From: Venturia oleaginea | Lineage: Eukaryota; Ascomycota; Dothideomycetes; Venturiales; Venturiaceae | Direction of reading: 5' to 3' | NCBI GenBank assembly: GCA_013176395.1 | Contig: JABMLP010000014.1 | Coordinates: forward strand, 1,054,001 to 1,118,000 | DNA: 64,000 bases | Part shown: positions 53,709 through 63,706 of the stretch, in pieces | Layout: each line of letters begins with the position of its first letter | How positions within the stretch are numbered: position 1 is the stretch's first letter | Translations under genes and position numbers: made by a program | Notes under the pieces: generated by a model | Told to the model about the DNA's origin: nothing | The model's input: only the letters and a program-made list of their open reading frames with translations | Databases searched by the model: none

Positions 53709-55640
53709 ATGGGTCGTTACCGAAGGAACAACAACCGGAGCGAAGAGGAGAAGAAGAAATTGAGGGAAAAGACAGACGCCTATGTTGCGGCTTTGGCTGC
53801 TCAACGCGAGAAAGCTAACCTTGGGCCGAAGTACAACATCAGCATTTCGAAGAAGGTAAATAGAGATCGAGAGAAAACTGGTCAGAGTTTTCGAGAGTAT
53901 GTCACCTCGGTATAGTTCCCGCAACGCTTTGCATTCCGCTAACTGAACTTCAGCTGGTGCGAGGACGCAAGGCAAATGACACAAGAGCAATCCGAAGATA
54001 CTTGGATTAAGCTCTGTGACTCCGACCCAGACGCTATTGATCTCATCAAGAGTTATCTGATTCATTATGTCGACAAGGGCTTCTACTGGAGACCTCAGCT
54101 TCGACTTGAAAACCAATCTGACGGGGGCGAGCCAAGTGAGCGAGATCTCCTCCAGGATCAAGCCGATTCGAACGAGCAGAACTCGGACGAAGATATGCAG
54201 GATCACAGTACGCACAGTCAACTCGCTATTTACTGTCCTTCGCGAATGGCAAAATCCGGTCCTCAATGCGGACGACCAATACCTCGCAAAGCGTCGAGCT
54301 CGTGTCACTGATTGGCGGGAAAGAAAGCACTGGAAATTGAAATATCAAGGCAAAAAGCCACACGGTCATGATACGGTCTGGGAGGTTACTTCGGTATGTA
54401 TTATTGGAACAGGCAAGGCATGTAAAACTGACTCTGATCTTTAGTGGATATCTACTACGCTTGCGTCTTACAAGGGACTTGCCAAAACTACGCAACACAA
54501 GAAAGTCCAGACATCGGCCGCAGACCTTGTTATGCTTCTGAACGTCCTTCACGAACAAGCAGGTAGGATAGATAGTAGCAGCGCTAATAGCTGGTATCAT
54601 CGGCTGTCGGGGTGGGTGTCTCGACAAACTACGCTACAAAGACTTCGAAATCGGGCTTATTCGCGACCGCGCTGATCTCAAAGCGGAAGGCTAGAATTGA
54701 CTTTGACGGTAAGGATCCCGAAAATCAAAAAGGGTACGGTCACTACCAACTACGGCCAGCGGTATGTTTTCTCTTGCGTCCATTCCATTCTACGACTAAT
54801 ACTAATGAAACAGTGCGCTCGAGTTTACGACATTCGTGATTCCTTGTCCTACCACTTGTTTAGTTAGATGGTTTATAGCCAAAGCACTTGCCGATGAAGC
54901 CTTCGAAGACTTCGATTCTATTCACGACATTCTCAATCTCCCCAAGCTTTCAGTCTCCCAGTATATTCCGCTCCGCTGGAAGGACGAAGTTCAAGATCAG
55001 CTCGTTTTCCCAATTTCCGAAAGTTATCGTTGGAAACTCTGGCGACGGGTCTGTCGTGTCGTAGGGTATCGTCATTCGCCGAAATACTACTCTATTCGTG
55101 TATGGACTGGCAACAAACTCAGTGGTAAGACCCTTGAGCGGCTGTTTTTAAAGAGATGACTAATAGTATCAGGCACATTGACTGATGCTCCCGAAACTAT
55201 GTTATGCATCAGTCCAGCAGGATTTTCAAAAGTTCCTATCAGACTAGCTACTTGAGGTTCAATCTTGCTAGCCTGAGCTTAGGCTCTGCATTTGGAGTAG
55301 ACCCGAAGCTTTTCGAAGATATCTCAACCCCATCCTTTCAGAGGGTGCCTGGCGCACCTACAGACCTTTCTAAAGTCGATGAAACTTCAATGGACCAGCA
55401 TCCGTCTATTAAATCACTCTTTCTCCAGAAGACAACCGCCGCCGGGGAGGCTCGGAAACGGATCACTACTCAGATCTGAAACATGCGAGAACTGCTGTCA
55501 GAGCAACTCCTTGAGAAACGGAGAGCCGAGTTTTTCGCGCTTATCGATATCAAGGCTGCGAAAGGCATTCCTATGCCTCCTGTTGTTAAAGATGACAGCA
55601 GGATGAGCCTAACAAAAGAAGCTATCGGCAATCCAAAGTA
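53709..55640 (+). pseudogene. Broken DUF3435/FluG-type (tyrosine-recombinase-like) gene
   Basis: The first frame, MGRYRRNNNRSEEEKKKLRE and DAYVAALAAQREKANLGPKY NISISKK, is the typical start of fungal FluG-domain/DUF3435 proteins. Later frames carry ADDQYLAKRRARVTDWRERK, WISTTLASYKGLAKTTQHKK, and the recombinase-like part: LVRWFIAKALADEAFEDFDS, YIPLRWKDEVQDQLVFPISE and YYSIRVWTGNKLSG, which aligns with the Arg-containing PYSLRxGAGN box of DUF3435. The frame changes repeatedly and stops intervene, some perhaps spliced by introns but not all. DUF3435 is the domain of the captain recombinases of Starship elements, although many family members are not captains. The tail (near 55591-55640, DDSRMSLTKEAIGNPK) is also present in inverted copy at 56781-56830. 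Confidence 0.65.
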
Positions 55641-55970
55641 GGTGGCTCCAGACAGGGCAGAATGTTCCAACTGACCTGTTTGTCGATCTGCTAGTTGCTA
55701 ACCTTATCGGTAAAGTGTCACGGGGTGGATTCGGGTATTAGGAGGAAGGAGCAGCAGCAGGAACAGGTATCATTCAACAGGCTATGTACGAACTGGCAGG
55801 CAAACCAACAGGCAGGTTTAACGACAGGACGTAGCTCAAAGAGCTACGAATTGATTGAAGCCACGCAGGCTTTGAAACCTTTCCTCGGCAGAACTACGGT
55901 TCTGCCTTGATCACGTACCGTGGGGCCACCCCAACGGCGGGAAGGACTTGTCCGCGGTCGTACCGTGACA
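55591..55970 (+). repeat. Inverted-duplication segment A (380 bp), copy 1
   Basis: Begins GATGACAGCAGGATGAGCC inside the recombinase-like pseudogene tail and ends ACCGTGACA at the end of an LTR-like sequence. Its reverse complement occupies 56451-56830 with the same length and few, mostly transition, differences. It contains the near-perfect hairpin GGCAGAAC-TACG-GTTCTGCC. Confidence 0.9.
55716..55970 (+). mobile_element. Solo-LTR-like sequence, 255 bp (copy 1)
   Basis: Starts TGTCACGG and ends CCGTGACA, an eight-base terminal inverted repeat with TG...CA ends as in retrotransposon LTRs. No 5-bp target duplication is visible at its borders. The inverted copy spans 56451-56705, again exactly 255 bp. 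No retrotransposon coding sequence was seen nearby. Confidence 0.6.
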
Positions 55971-56260
55971 AAGCACAAGGCATAGGCACACGAAGCAAGC
56001 CCACCCCCAACGTTCACACTAACCGACAAGCGTTCAGGATTGATCTGAGGATCAAATCGGTTAGACGACAATTGAATTGGGAGATACATCGGACAGCTAG
56101 GATCTAGTGAGCCTTCAAAGAACCTGAGCAAGGGAAGGTACTTAAGGTAAATACTTCCAGACTGATATTGCCCTTGCCCCAAACCCGCGGACCAGAACAA
56201 GAGGACACAGGTGTCAAGAAGGTCATGACATAATCAACTGTGTTGAGAAACGAGTTCCCC
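55971..56260 (+). repeat. Inverted-duplication segment B (290 bp), copy 1
   Basis: Runs from AAGCACAAGG to CGAGTTCCCC. Its reverse complement is 56831-57120, the same length. In copy 1 it follows segment A directly, at the LTR-like end. Confidence 0.9.
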
Positions 56261-56450
56261 GTAACATCGACATCTGGCTAATCTATCGAGGTTTCTCATA
56301 CAAGCCCTAAGTATATTATTATAGACTAGTTGTGACGGCATGGCATGGCTATCCTGCAGTCACGTTACTTCGTGGCCTTAGCGTGGCGTACATAGCCACC
56401 TGTGGCTAAAGCGCTACATCTTTGCGCTTCCGAGGTCTTTTGCTCTCTAC

Positions 56451-56705
56451 TGTCACGGTACGACCGCGGACAAGTCCTTCCCGCCGTTGGGGTGGCCCCA
56501 CGGCACGTGATCAAGGCAGAACCAGAGTTCTGCCGAGGAAAGGTTTTAAAGCCTACGTGGCTTCAACCAATTCGTAGCTCTTTGAGCTACGTCCTGTCGT
56601 CAAACCTGCCTGTTGGTTTGCCTGCCAGCCCGTATATAGCCTGTTGAATGATACCTGTTCCTGCTGCTGCTCCTTCCTCCTAATACCCGAATCCACCCCG
56701 TGACA
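56451..56705 (-). mobile_element. Solo-LTR-like sequence, 255 bp (copy 2, inverted)
   Basis: Same 255-bp TGTCACGG...CCGTGACA unit as 55716-55970, in reverse orientation inside segment A copy 2. Confidence 0.6.
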
Positions 56706-56830
56706 CTTTACCGATAAGGTTGGCAACTAGCAGATCGACAAACAGGTCAGTTGGAACATTCTGCCCTGTCTGGAGCCACCTACTTTGGATTGCCGATAGC
56801 TTCTTTTGTTAGGCTCATCCTGCTGTCATC
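56451..56830 (-). repeat. Inverted-duplication segment A, copy 2
   Basis: Reverse complement of 55591-55970. It is followed on the plus strand by inverted segment B, so on the minus strand the order is B then A, the opposite of copy 1. Confidence 0.9.
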
Positions 56831-57120
56831 GGGGAACTCGTTTCTCAACACAGTTGATTATGTCAAGACCTTCTTGACGCCTGTGTTCTCTTGTTCTGGT
56901 CCGCGGGTTTGGGGTAAGGGCAATATCAGTCTGGAAGTACTTACCTTAAGTACCTTTCCTTACTCAGGTTCTTTGGAGGCTCACTAGATCCTAGCCGTCC
57001 GATGTATCTCCCACTTCAATTGTCGTCTAACCGATTTGATCCTCAGATCAATTCTGAACGCTTGTCGGTTAGTATGAAGGTTGGGGGTGGGCTTGCTTCG
57101 TGTGCATATGACTTGTGCTT
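56831..57120 (-). repeat. Inverted-duplication segment B, copy 2
   Basis: Reverse complement of 55971-56260. Its outer end abuts a second LTR-like sequence at about 57120. Confidence 0.9.
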
Positions 57121-57444
57121 GATTGTATCTAAGTAAAAGGTCGTTACTGTAGTAGGTTGAAGAAGCTCCTATGTGAGAAACATAACATGAGATAACCACG
57201 AAGAGAGAAAGGAAAGTCCGTCCAACGTCCTCCCTATATACCCTTCTGGTTCTGGGTGCCAAGGTGTATTCCCACACCTCTTGGCTCTTCCCACACTTCC
57301 CACACTGTGGGCAATGCCAAGTGCTGTGGGAACTGTGGGAATATCACGTGACTCCTGCACGTACTATTCTCTCTTAGGACTGACCTGGTTGCACCAGTCC
57401 CCTCTTGTGCGCCCAACGGATTCCACTCCACATCAGTCCTAACA
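57120..57444 (-). mobile_element. Candidate second LTR (about 325 bp)
   Basis: On the minus strand it starts TGTTAGGACTGATG and ends near ATACAATCA. It has a TATA-like GGGTATATAGGG and internal TGTGGGAA/TTCCCACA inverted motifs, the layout of a fungal LTR. No partner LTR or internal coding region is in view, so the assignment is tentative. Confidence 0.35.
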
Positions 57445-60067
57445 ACAACTTCTTGTTATCCCACCATCCCCTGCAAGTCCCGTTGTCCCTGCTCTTTGGT
57501 CTTGAGGTGATCTGTAACAGGTCGAAAACTTTTACAGTCTTAACAAAGAGAGGATAAAGAGAAAATGCAGTAAGAGGTGGTTGAGAGGGAACCTGCTACT
57601 CTGTGAGAGAAAAGAAAAAAAAAGAGCACGGGTATCTAAAAAGCGGGTTCTACGGCAAGAAAACCGAAACCATCTTGGGGGCAAAAGAGGAGCGAAAGTA
57701 GATAGGAAAAGTAGGATTTAAAGGAATTGCACTGTTCCCTTTCGCTCAGGATTCTTTCTTAGAGATCCAAGCTGCGATTTTCCGCGATTTGCACCGTCTA
57801 GGATTGTAAATCGCGATATGTGACCGTCGTGGCACGGCCATGCCGTGGTTGCATTTTTCCGCTCTTCCAGCAGACGTGAAGCCCTCATCTCATCGTCGAT
57901 CTTCCAGCAGATCACAGTCCTTCCAGGGTGATGCGTCGGATTTAAACGGCATCAAAACCGCTTTTCTTGAATCACAGTTGTAAAGCTGTCATCGAGTCGC
58001 AGTTGTGGCCACCTTTACCCCTTGTGGCGGAGGCGAGCTGCCTGTGATCTTTCGGGCCGTACTGGATGAAGTCACAAAAAGAGTAGGGAGGGAGAGACAT
58101 GAAGCCTTCGAGAACATGATTTTCGGGTGGATCGGGAGAATGGTACTATCCATGAAGCAATACTTCGATCTCAAATCAAGTGAGGTTAATCAATCCAGCT
58201 TGCGCGTCAATCTTCCACCCTTTTCACAATCCTAACAGCTAGCAGTATATCCATCTCTCTCGCATATGCCCAAACCTTGTCTTTCTCAAGGCTCTCACAC
58301 CAAACACTCCTTACTGGTCTTTACTTTGCCCTAGCACAATGACTAGAAATTGCTGTACCCACGAAATCTACGCTCGTGAGACTAACCACAAATGTCTGGA
58401 CGCCGCCAGGCCCTGCACTCATCCAATCCAATCCGCCCGATAATATAGATGAATAAGTTTTGTGGACGTTGACATGCTTCTTCCGGATGATAGGTTCTTT
58501 TCATCCTCATTATCGGGTGAAAAAGTATCTATTTAGGAGAGGCGAAGGTACTACGCCATCCGATATTCTTATTCATCGGGGGAGATGAACATAGATGGCA
58601 AAGCTTTTAAGGCTAATCGGAGGAATGATTGAAAAATCCGCCCTTCACCTTGCGGTCAATAATCGGATGAATGGATGAATGCAGGGCTTGGACGCCACCA
58701 CTTTGGAACACCTCGTTCATTAAGCATATTGTCTTCCTTGAAGATACTGCCGTGCATCATGCACCATGCACTCTCATTGGGATGGGGCTATGCTCGAGCA
58801 GGGCGCAGACTTCATTGCCACTGATTCAGAGAGCTCGTAAAGTCCGTGGAGTGTAACGACAGTGGGGAGATTTGATGGATCAAAGTCAGGGTATTGAATC
58901 TAGAACAATCACCGTCCATGTTCATAATATAATGAGCTTGCAATTGGTCTCTACAAGTATTGCAGCCAAAATAAGTAGCACCAAAGTAAGATCGTCCTTG
59001 CTAGAAATTTGGCAATTCAAATGTTGGTGCTCGCCACAACCTGACCAGCTTCAACCCGCGGGCGACAGCAATTGCGCGTTCAGGCAGTAATCTATTAAAT
59101 CAAGATCGATATGGATGAGCTAGAGATCTATTGGTATCGATTCAACAAGTCTTGTAAACAATTGTGTGCATTGAACCTTGGCGGGCAGGTATTGATGAGA
59201 CTGCTGTGATGCCTAGAGACTTGGTTTGAAATTTGATACCAATGGAGAGTGATTTATGGATTACAGTTCATCACTTGGTAGAAATTGACTTCCTCGCTCT
59301 TCTGGCCCAACAACCTAGACGGCTTCAATTAAGCATTTCATTACCTTATGTCTGCTCCTCCGATTTCGACGGTTGACAGAATCATAGATGGATCGCCTGG
59401 GCATTCTTCTCTTCCATTCCAGGAACGGAGTCGTCTGCTGAACCGGTCCTGTTCCAAGGTTCAGGAACGAATCCTTGCGCGTCAATATTTGGACATTCCC
59501 TGCAGACCCTCCATTCATCCAGTCATGCGACGATTGACCTCAGTATGAACAGCAGGTGACTGGTTAATCATCCATCGAATGAGGCTGTCAAATCATATAG
59601 TCCTTGTCGTCTGGATGCCTCGCCTAAGTGATGAAAGAAGCGCAGTACCTAAGCTGTGAGTAGCGGATGACATTGAGAAACCCATTCATCATTAATGTAT
59701 CCATGAATTGGATGGGATGAATGCAGGCCCTGATCCCCCGAGCTTTAGACGGAGTCTCGAAGAGCGATCAGCAGTGTGGAACTTACTCCGATCTGTGCAT
59801 CAACATGGACATTCTTCAAGTTTTTGACTAACTAGATGTAGTAAGTTAGTATCTAGTGATTCCAAGAGGTTTGACCTAGAGCGAAAACAAGCTGACATGT
59901 AAATCAGTTGACTTGTTCAACTAGATGAAGCCTTGAAGGGCGCTTGGCAATGTGGAAGTTACTCCGATCTTTTTGTCAATGGGGATGTTCTTCGGGTTTT
60001 GTTAAGGGATGGAATCCTTCTCTCTAGCTTATCCATGACTGGATTTCCAATTGTTCTCTTGTTATTC
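57445..60067. other. Gene-poor accessory DNA
   Basis: No supported gene. A 76-codon plus frame at 58005-58235 (MATFTPCGGGELPVIFRAVL...) is helix-prone but unrecognised. GGATGAATG-like and GCAGGCCCTG/CAGGGC words recur around 58400-58690 and 59690-59740 on both strands, suggesting decayed dispersed repeats. Confidence 0.35.
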
Positions 60068-60177
60068 TGCAAGCTGTCATGTTCTATTCTGCAAGCTGTC
60101 ATGTTCTATTTTGCAAGCTGTCATGTTCTATTTCGCAAGCTGCCATGTTCTATTTTGCAAGCTGTCACGTTTCCATT
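60068..60177 (+). repeat. 22-bp tandem repeat, five units
   Basis: Units start at 60068, 60090, 60112, 60134 and 60156 with consensus GCAAGCTGTCATGTTCTATT plus two bases; one unit has GCC for GTC. The plus strand frames across it give short repeated peptides but no domain. Confidence 0.85.
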
Positions 60178-61506
60178 TAAAGATACTTTCTAGAAGGATC
60201 TATTGTAAGAGGAGGATTATATATACGAGCTATCCTTCCTGTACTTACACTTTCTTCTCTGTACTTAGATACTTGAAATATAAGCTGTCTTCCCTCACTT
60301 GCGAAACACCTTTGAGAGTTGAACTCTTACAGGTTTTTTTTGACTAACTAGAGTAAGTAAGTATATAGTAGTCCAAGGGCTCTATCCCATAGCGAAGCTC
60401 AGATGGTATACGTAGCTCAGTTAATTCTTGCCCCTCAAGGAATGAGATGTCGTTTAAAGGGCTAGTAAATAGCCTGATAGCCTCCGGAACGGTCCTGTCC
60501 GCATCTTGAACCGTTCATGCACCAATTTAGTCTAAATTAGGATTGCGGACGTCCCTCGATTGGTTAGTCAAGACTTGAAGAATATTCCTATTCTCATGGC
60601 GTGGGCTATAGGCGCGAGCGCGGGACTGGTATTGGCCGCCCGGACCCCTGCAGGAGTGATAGGGATCTCCTTCCCAGGTTGTTGGAGAATCCGATGGGGT
60701 GGTCCTTGAAAAGTAGCCACCTTTTACTTATATTATGTACAAGTACTATGGTTGCTATCCCACCCCAACTTCTCCTTCCCGTCCGCCGTCTCCGAGTCTG
60801 GCCGACACAAATCTAGCCTTTTTTTCAGCCTGGTCAACTACCGGGGGGCTTGAAGTCTTCTGCATTAGCTGACATTCGCCCACCACTGCAGGCGCGCTTT
60901 CAGATCTAATGGAAGTTAGAGACTGCCGATAGCCTGTATTCTTGCTAAAATGCGATGAAGAGCACTCAGTATCCAGTTGCCGTCTTACGCACTGTGTTCA
61001 AGAACATGTTGAAAGCCATGACAGACATTTAACCAAGTCTTTGCGCGTACTCGTTGACCATTTTCGCACCTTTCGGCCCAAAGTTACGTAGGTACCGTGC
61101 GAATTATTGATGACAGCAAGAGAAGAGACTAGGGGGCTTGACAGTTGGAGACGACTTCCCTCCTGGACGTTCGATTTTAACAGTGCGTCGGATCCCAAAT
61201 GAATCGGCTTATTGTGGTTTGTGCCTCAATGTTGATAATCTTGAAGTTTTAACTGACTAACTGATTGAGATTCTAGGAGTTGTATCCTACAGCAGATCGC
61301 TCAAAAGTCTCCGGAATGGTACTGTTCGAGTCTTTGGCCGTCAATGCATCACCGCAGCGTAGATTAGAGTCGCGGGCGTTACTCACTCACTCGGTTTGAA
61401 AACTTGAAGAAATGTCTAGGTTGATGCACAAACCACAATACTTACTGTGGTGCCCAGCTTATTGGTCGTTAATTGCTACTCTTGTCTTAGCGTTGACGCC
61501 CCAACC
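60178..61506. other. Accessory spacer, nothing recognised
   Basis: Includes two short related stretches with GACTAACTAGA/ACTGACTAACTGA and ...ATCCTACAGC-type words (near 60340 and 61250), suggesting old duplications. No gene or RNA seen. Confidence 0.3.
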
Positions 61507-61533
61507 CGTTTACCCGTTTACCCGTTTACCCGC
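61507..61533 (+). repeat. Three tandem CGTTTACCC units
   Basis: Nine-base unit CGTTTACCC repeated exactly three times, followed by CGCGACCC. Too short to be a telomere relic. Confidence 0.7.
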
Positions 61534-61635
61534 GACCCAAAAACGTGTTGGCTTGAAGCCTCTTTAGAACGCTCCGACCCGTTGGGGATCCCACACGTGT
61601 TCCTGGTGGTTACAAGCATCATTTTCAAGTTTGGT

Positions 61636-61781
61636 GAACGAGACATGACCATTGCGAATGCGGAGGCGATGTCAGCCTAGGTGCATCAAGATAATCGGTG
61701 GGCCTGATGAACGAGACAAGGCTATTGATTATGCGGAGGCGATGAAAGCCTAGATGCATCAAGATACTCAGTGAGAAACAA
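61636..61781 (+). repeat. Tandem duplication of a 73-bp unit
   Basis: GAACGAGACA..., ATGCGGAGGCGATG, GCCTAG and TGCATCAAGATA occur in the same order from 61636 and again from 61709, about 80-85% alike by eye. It lies 250-400 bp upstream of the repeat-peptide gene. Confidence 0.7.
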
Positions 61782-62031
61782 GTATATGGAGATGTTGTGG
61801 CAAGGTGACGGACTTCTGGGCGCTAATATAAAACTTCATTGCACAATATGACCGAGTGAACTATAAGCTTATTGATACCTTCAAGCCCAGTTCCATGGAG
61901 AAAGTCCCACGCTCATGAACAAGTATTAAAGACCTGTCAGGTCCGCCTCGATAGACTTCAATCCTCAAACACAATCGTTCTCTCTTACCACATAAAACAT
62001 CATAACACTCTTACACACAAGACTTTCAAAT

Positions 62032-62677
62032 ATGAAGTTCCTCGTCATTACCGCTCTCGCCTTGACCGTCCAGGCTATGGCCGTCGTGGACCCTCTCAAC
62101 ATCGTCCCGGACCCAGCTAATGCCGTCATGGACCCCGACTTCATCCCAGGTTTGTGATGCCCAACAATGGGCGATGATGACACTAACGTTAGTCTTAGGA
62201 CAAACCGTTGACACGGTCGCGCGCCCTTCAGGACCTTCTTGCAAAGGCAAAGGTCACTGTGGACCTCCAGTTATCAACAAGCCCGAGGGGACCGAGGAAA
62301 TGGTCGAAACGGTCAAGCGTCCATCAGGACCTTCTTGCAAGGGGACAGGCCACTGTGGACCAGGTATCAAGTTCGACGAGAAGGAGGAAACTGTCGAAAC
62401 TGTCAAGCGTCCATCAGGACCTTCTTGCAAGGGGCCAGGCCACTGTGGACCAGGTATCAAGTTCGACGAGAAGGAGGAAACTGTCGAAACTGTCAAACGT
62501 CCATCAGGACCTTCTTGCAAGGGGCCAGGCCACTGTGGACCAGGTATCAAGTTCGACGAGAAGGAGGAAACTGTCGAAACTGTCAAGCGTCCATCAGGAC
62601 CTTCTTGCAAGGGGCCAGGCCACTGTGGACCAGGTATTAAGTTTGACGAGAAGGAGGAGAAGGAGGAAACTGTCTAA
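62032..62677 (+). CDS. Secreted Kex2-type tandem-repeat peptide precursor (alpha-pheromone-like or RiPP-like)
   Basis: Exons 62032-62149 and 62199-62677 encode 198 residues. MKFLVITALALTVQAMAVVD is a signal peptide followed by a short acidic pro-region. Then come five repeats, the last three built on a nearly perfect 90-bp unit: PSGPSCKGPGHCGPG followed by an acidic spacer IKFDEKEETVETV and KR. The KR pairs are classic Kex2 sites (the first repeat has AR instead). The core C-K-G-P-G-H-C resembles ascomycete alpha-pheromones of the W-C-x-x-P-G-Q-x-C type but lacks the Trp and is one residue shorter between cysteines. Alternatives are a Kex2-processed secreted peptide of the RiPP class. The intron (GTTTGT...CTTAG, 49 nt) is needed to link signal peptide and repeats. 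A TAA ends the frame inside the last spacer. Confidence 0.8.
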
Positions 62678-62797
62678 ACGGTTAAGCGTCCATCAGGACC
62701 TGGTTGCATAGGGCCAGGCCACTGTGAACCAGGTTTTGTTGCTGAGGAGGAGATCAAAAAGCGTGGATTTGGATTGCGGCGGTGGCATGATGCTTGA
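62678..62797 (+). pseudogene. Cut-off sixth repeat and C terminus of the repeat-peptide precursor
   Basis: After the TAA the same frame continues TVKRPSGPGCIGPGHCEPG, then an acidic spacer and KKRGFGLRRWHDA before TGA at 62797. All other spacers have GAA where this one has TAA, so one base change removed a sixth repeat and a distinct C-terminal peptide released by KKR. Confidence 0.65.
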
Positions 62798-63706
62798 ATA
62801 TCCTTCTTCAGATGACGTTTGGCGAAAGAGATGTTGGTTCTTGATAGTTATAAACGGGTAGAGACGGACGAATGCAATTGTGTTGTGTCTTTGCAATGAT
62901 GAAAATAAAGTTTTGTTCCAGACGAGGTCATTCGGGCATCTCGGCGACCAATTAAGGCCCGCCGCGCCAAGAAATACAGAGAATGTTTGTCGGGCTTACC
63001 CTGAATTTAGCGCTCATGTCCGAAACACCAATTTTTCCTTCATCGCCACTGTCAAGTTGCTTCACATCATTTTCTCCCTCCCGTCCTTGTCATGTCACTT
63101 GTCAGCTTTCCGGCCCGAACGAAACTTGGGATGAATCAAACGCGGGTCGTTTGCGGCGAGAAGAAAGGCGGCTCTTACCGTGTAGGTTTCGGCTTGCACC
63201 ACCAAGCAACCTCGACTGCATTTGTTTCGCACTTTCTCTCGGCTTGCCTCACAACCGATGCGAAAGCGCTTGACTAGAAATCACTTCTGCGTGTCTCTGA
63301 CCTGGCCAAACAATGGCTGAAACCCGTCATTTCTCATTGGCTGTCATCCCTTTTCAATCAGCCTCTGATCATGAATCTTGCAGGATGGCGCCTTGCTTAC
63401 CGTTGTCCTGCGTCCTATCTCATTCTGCAGTTGTGGAGATGCGAATGGTATATAACAGGCTTGGAGCCAAGCTGATAATTGGTAGGGACATTGAGTTGTT
63501 ATCGGAGGAAGAATGAGCGATTTTGAGGCAAAATGATGAATTTAATTGAGTTGAGTCGATTGCCGTGTAGTTTGAGTTTGTACATTGTTCAAATGCGGTT
63601 AGCGCCATTCTATGGTGATGGTCGGGACTTCGATTACAGCAGCGACTCTATGCAATGAATGGCCGAACCTTTTGGCCGCAAATGTATAATCAGTGACTAT
63701 CGCATA
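62798..63706. other. Intergenic, nothing recognised
   Basis: 3' flank of the peptide gene and spacer up to the third transposon. Short frames without motifs. Confidence 0.3.

Noticed and set aside
60390..60470. tRNA-like GTAGCTCAGTTAATTC stretch
   Set aside because: No matching acceptor or T arm could be found on either side.
61507..61533. CGTTTACCC repeats as an internal telomere relic
   Set aside because: The unit is not TTAGGG/CCCTAA and there are just three copies.
62254..62640. Other-frame repeat proteins across the 90-bp repeats, on both strands
   Set aside because: Any 90-bp in-phase repeat is open in several frames; only the frame with signal peptide, KR sites and spaced cysteines makes biological sense.
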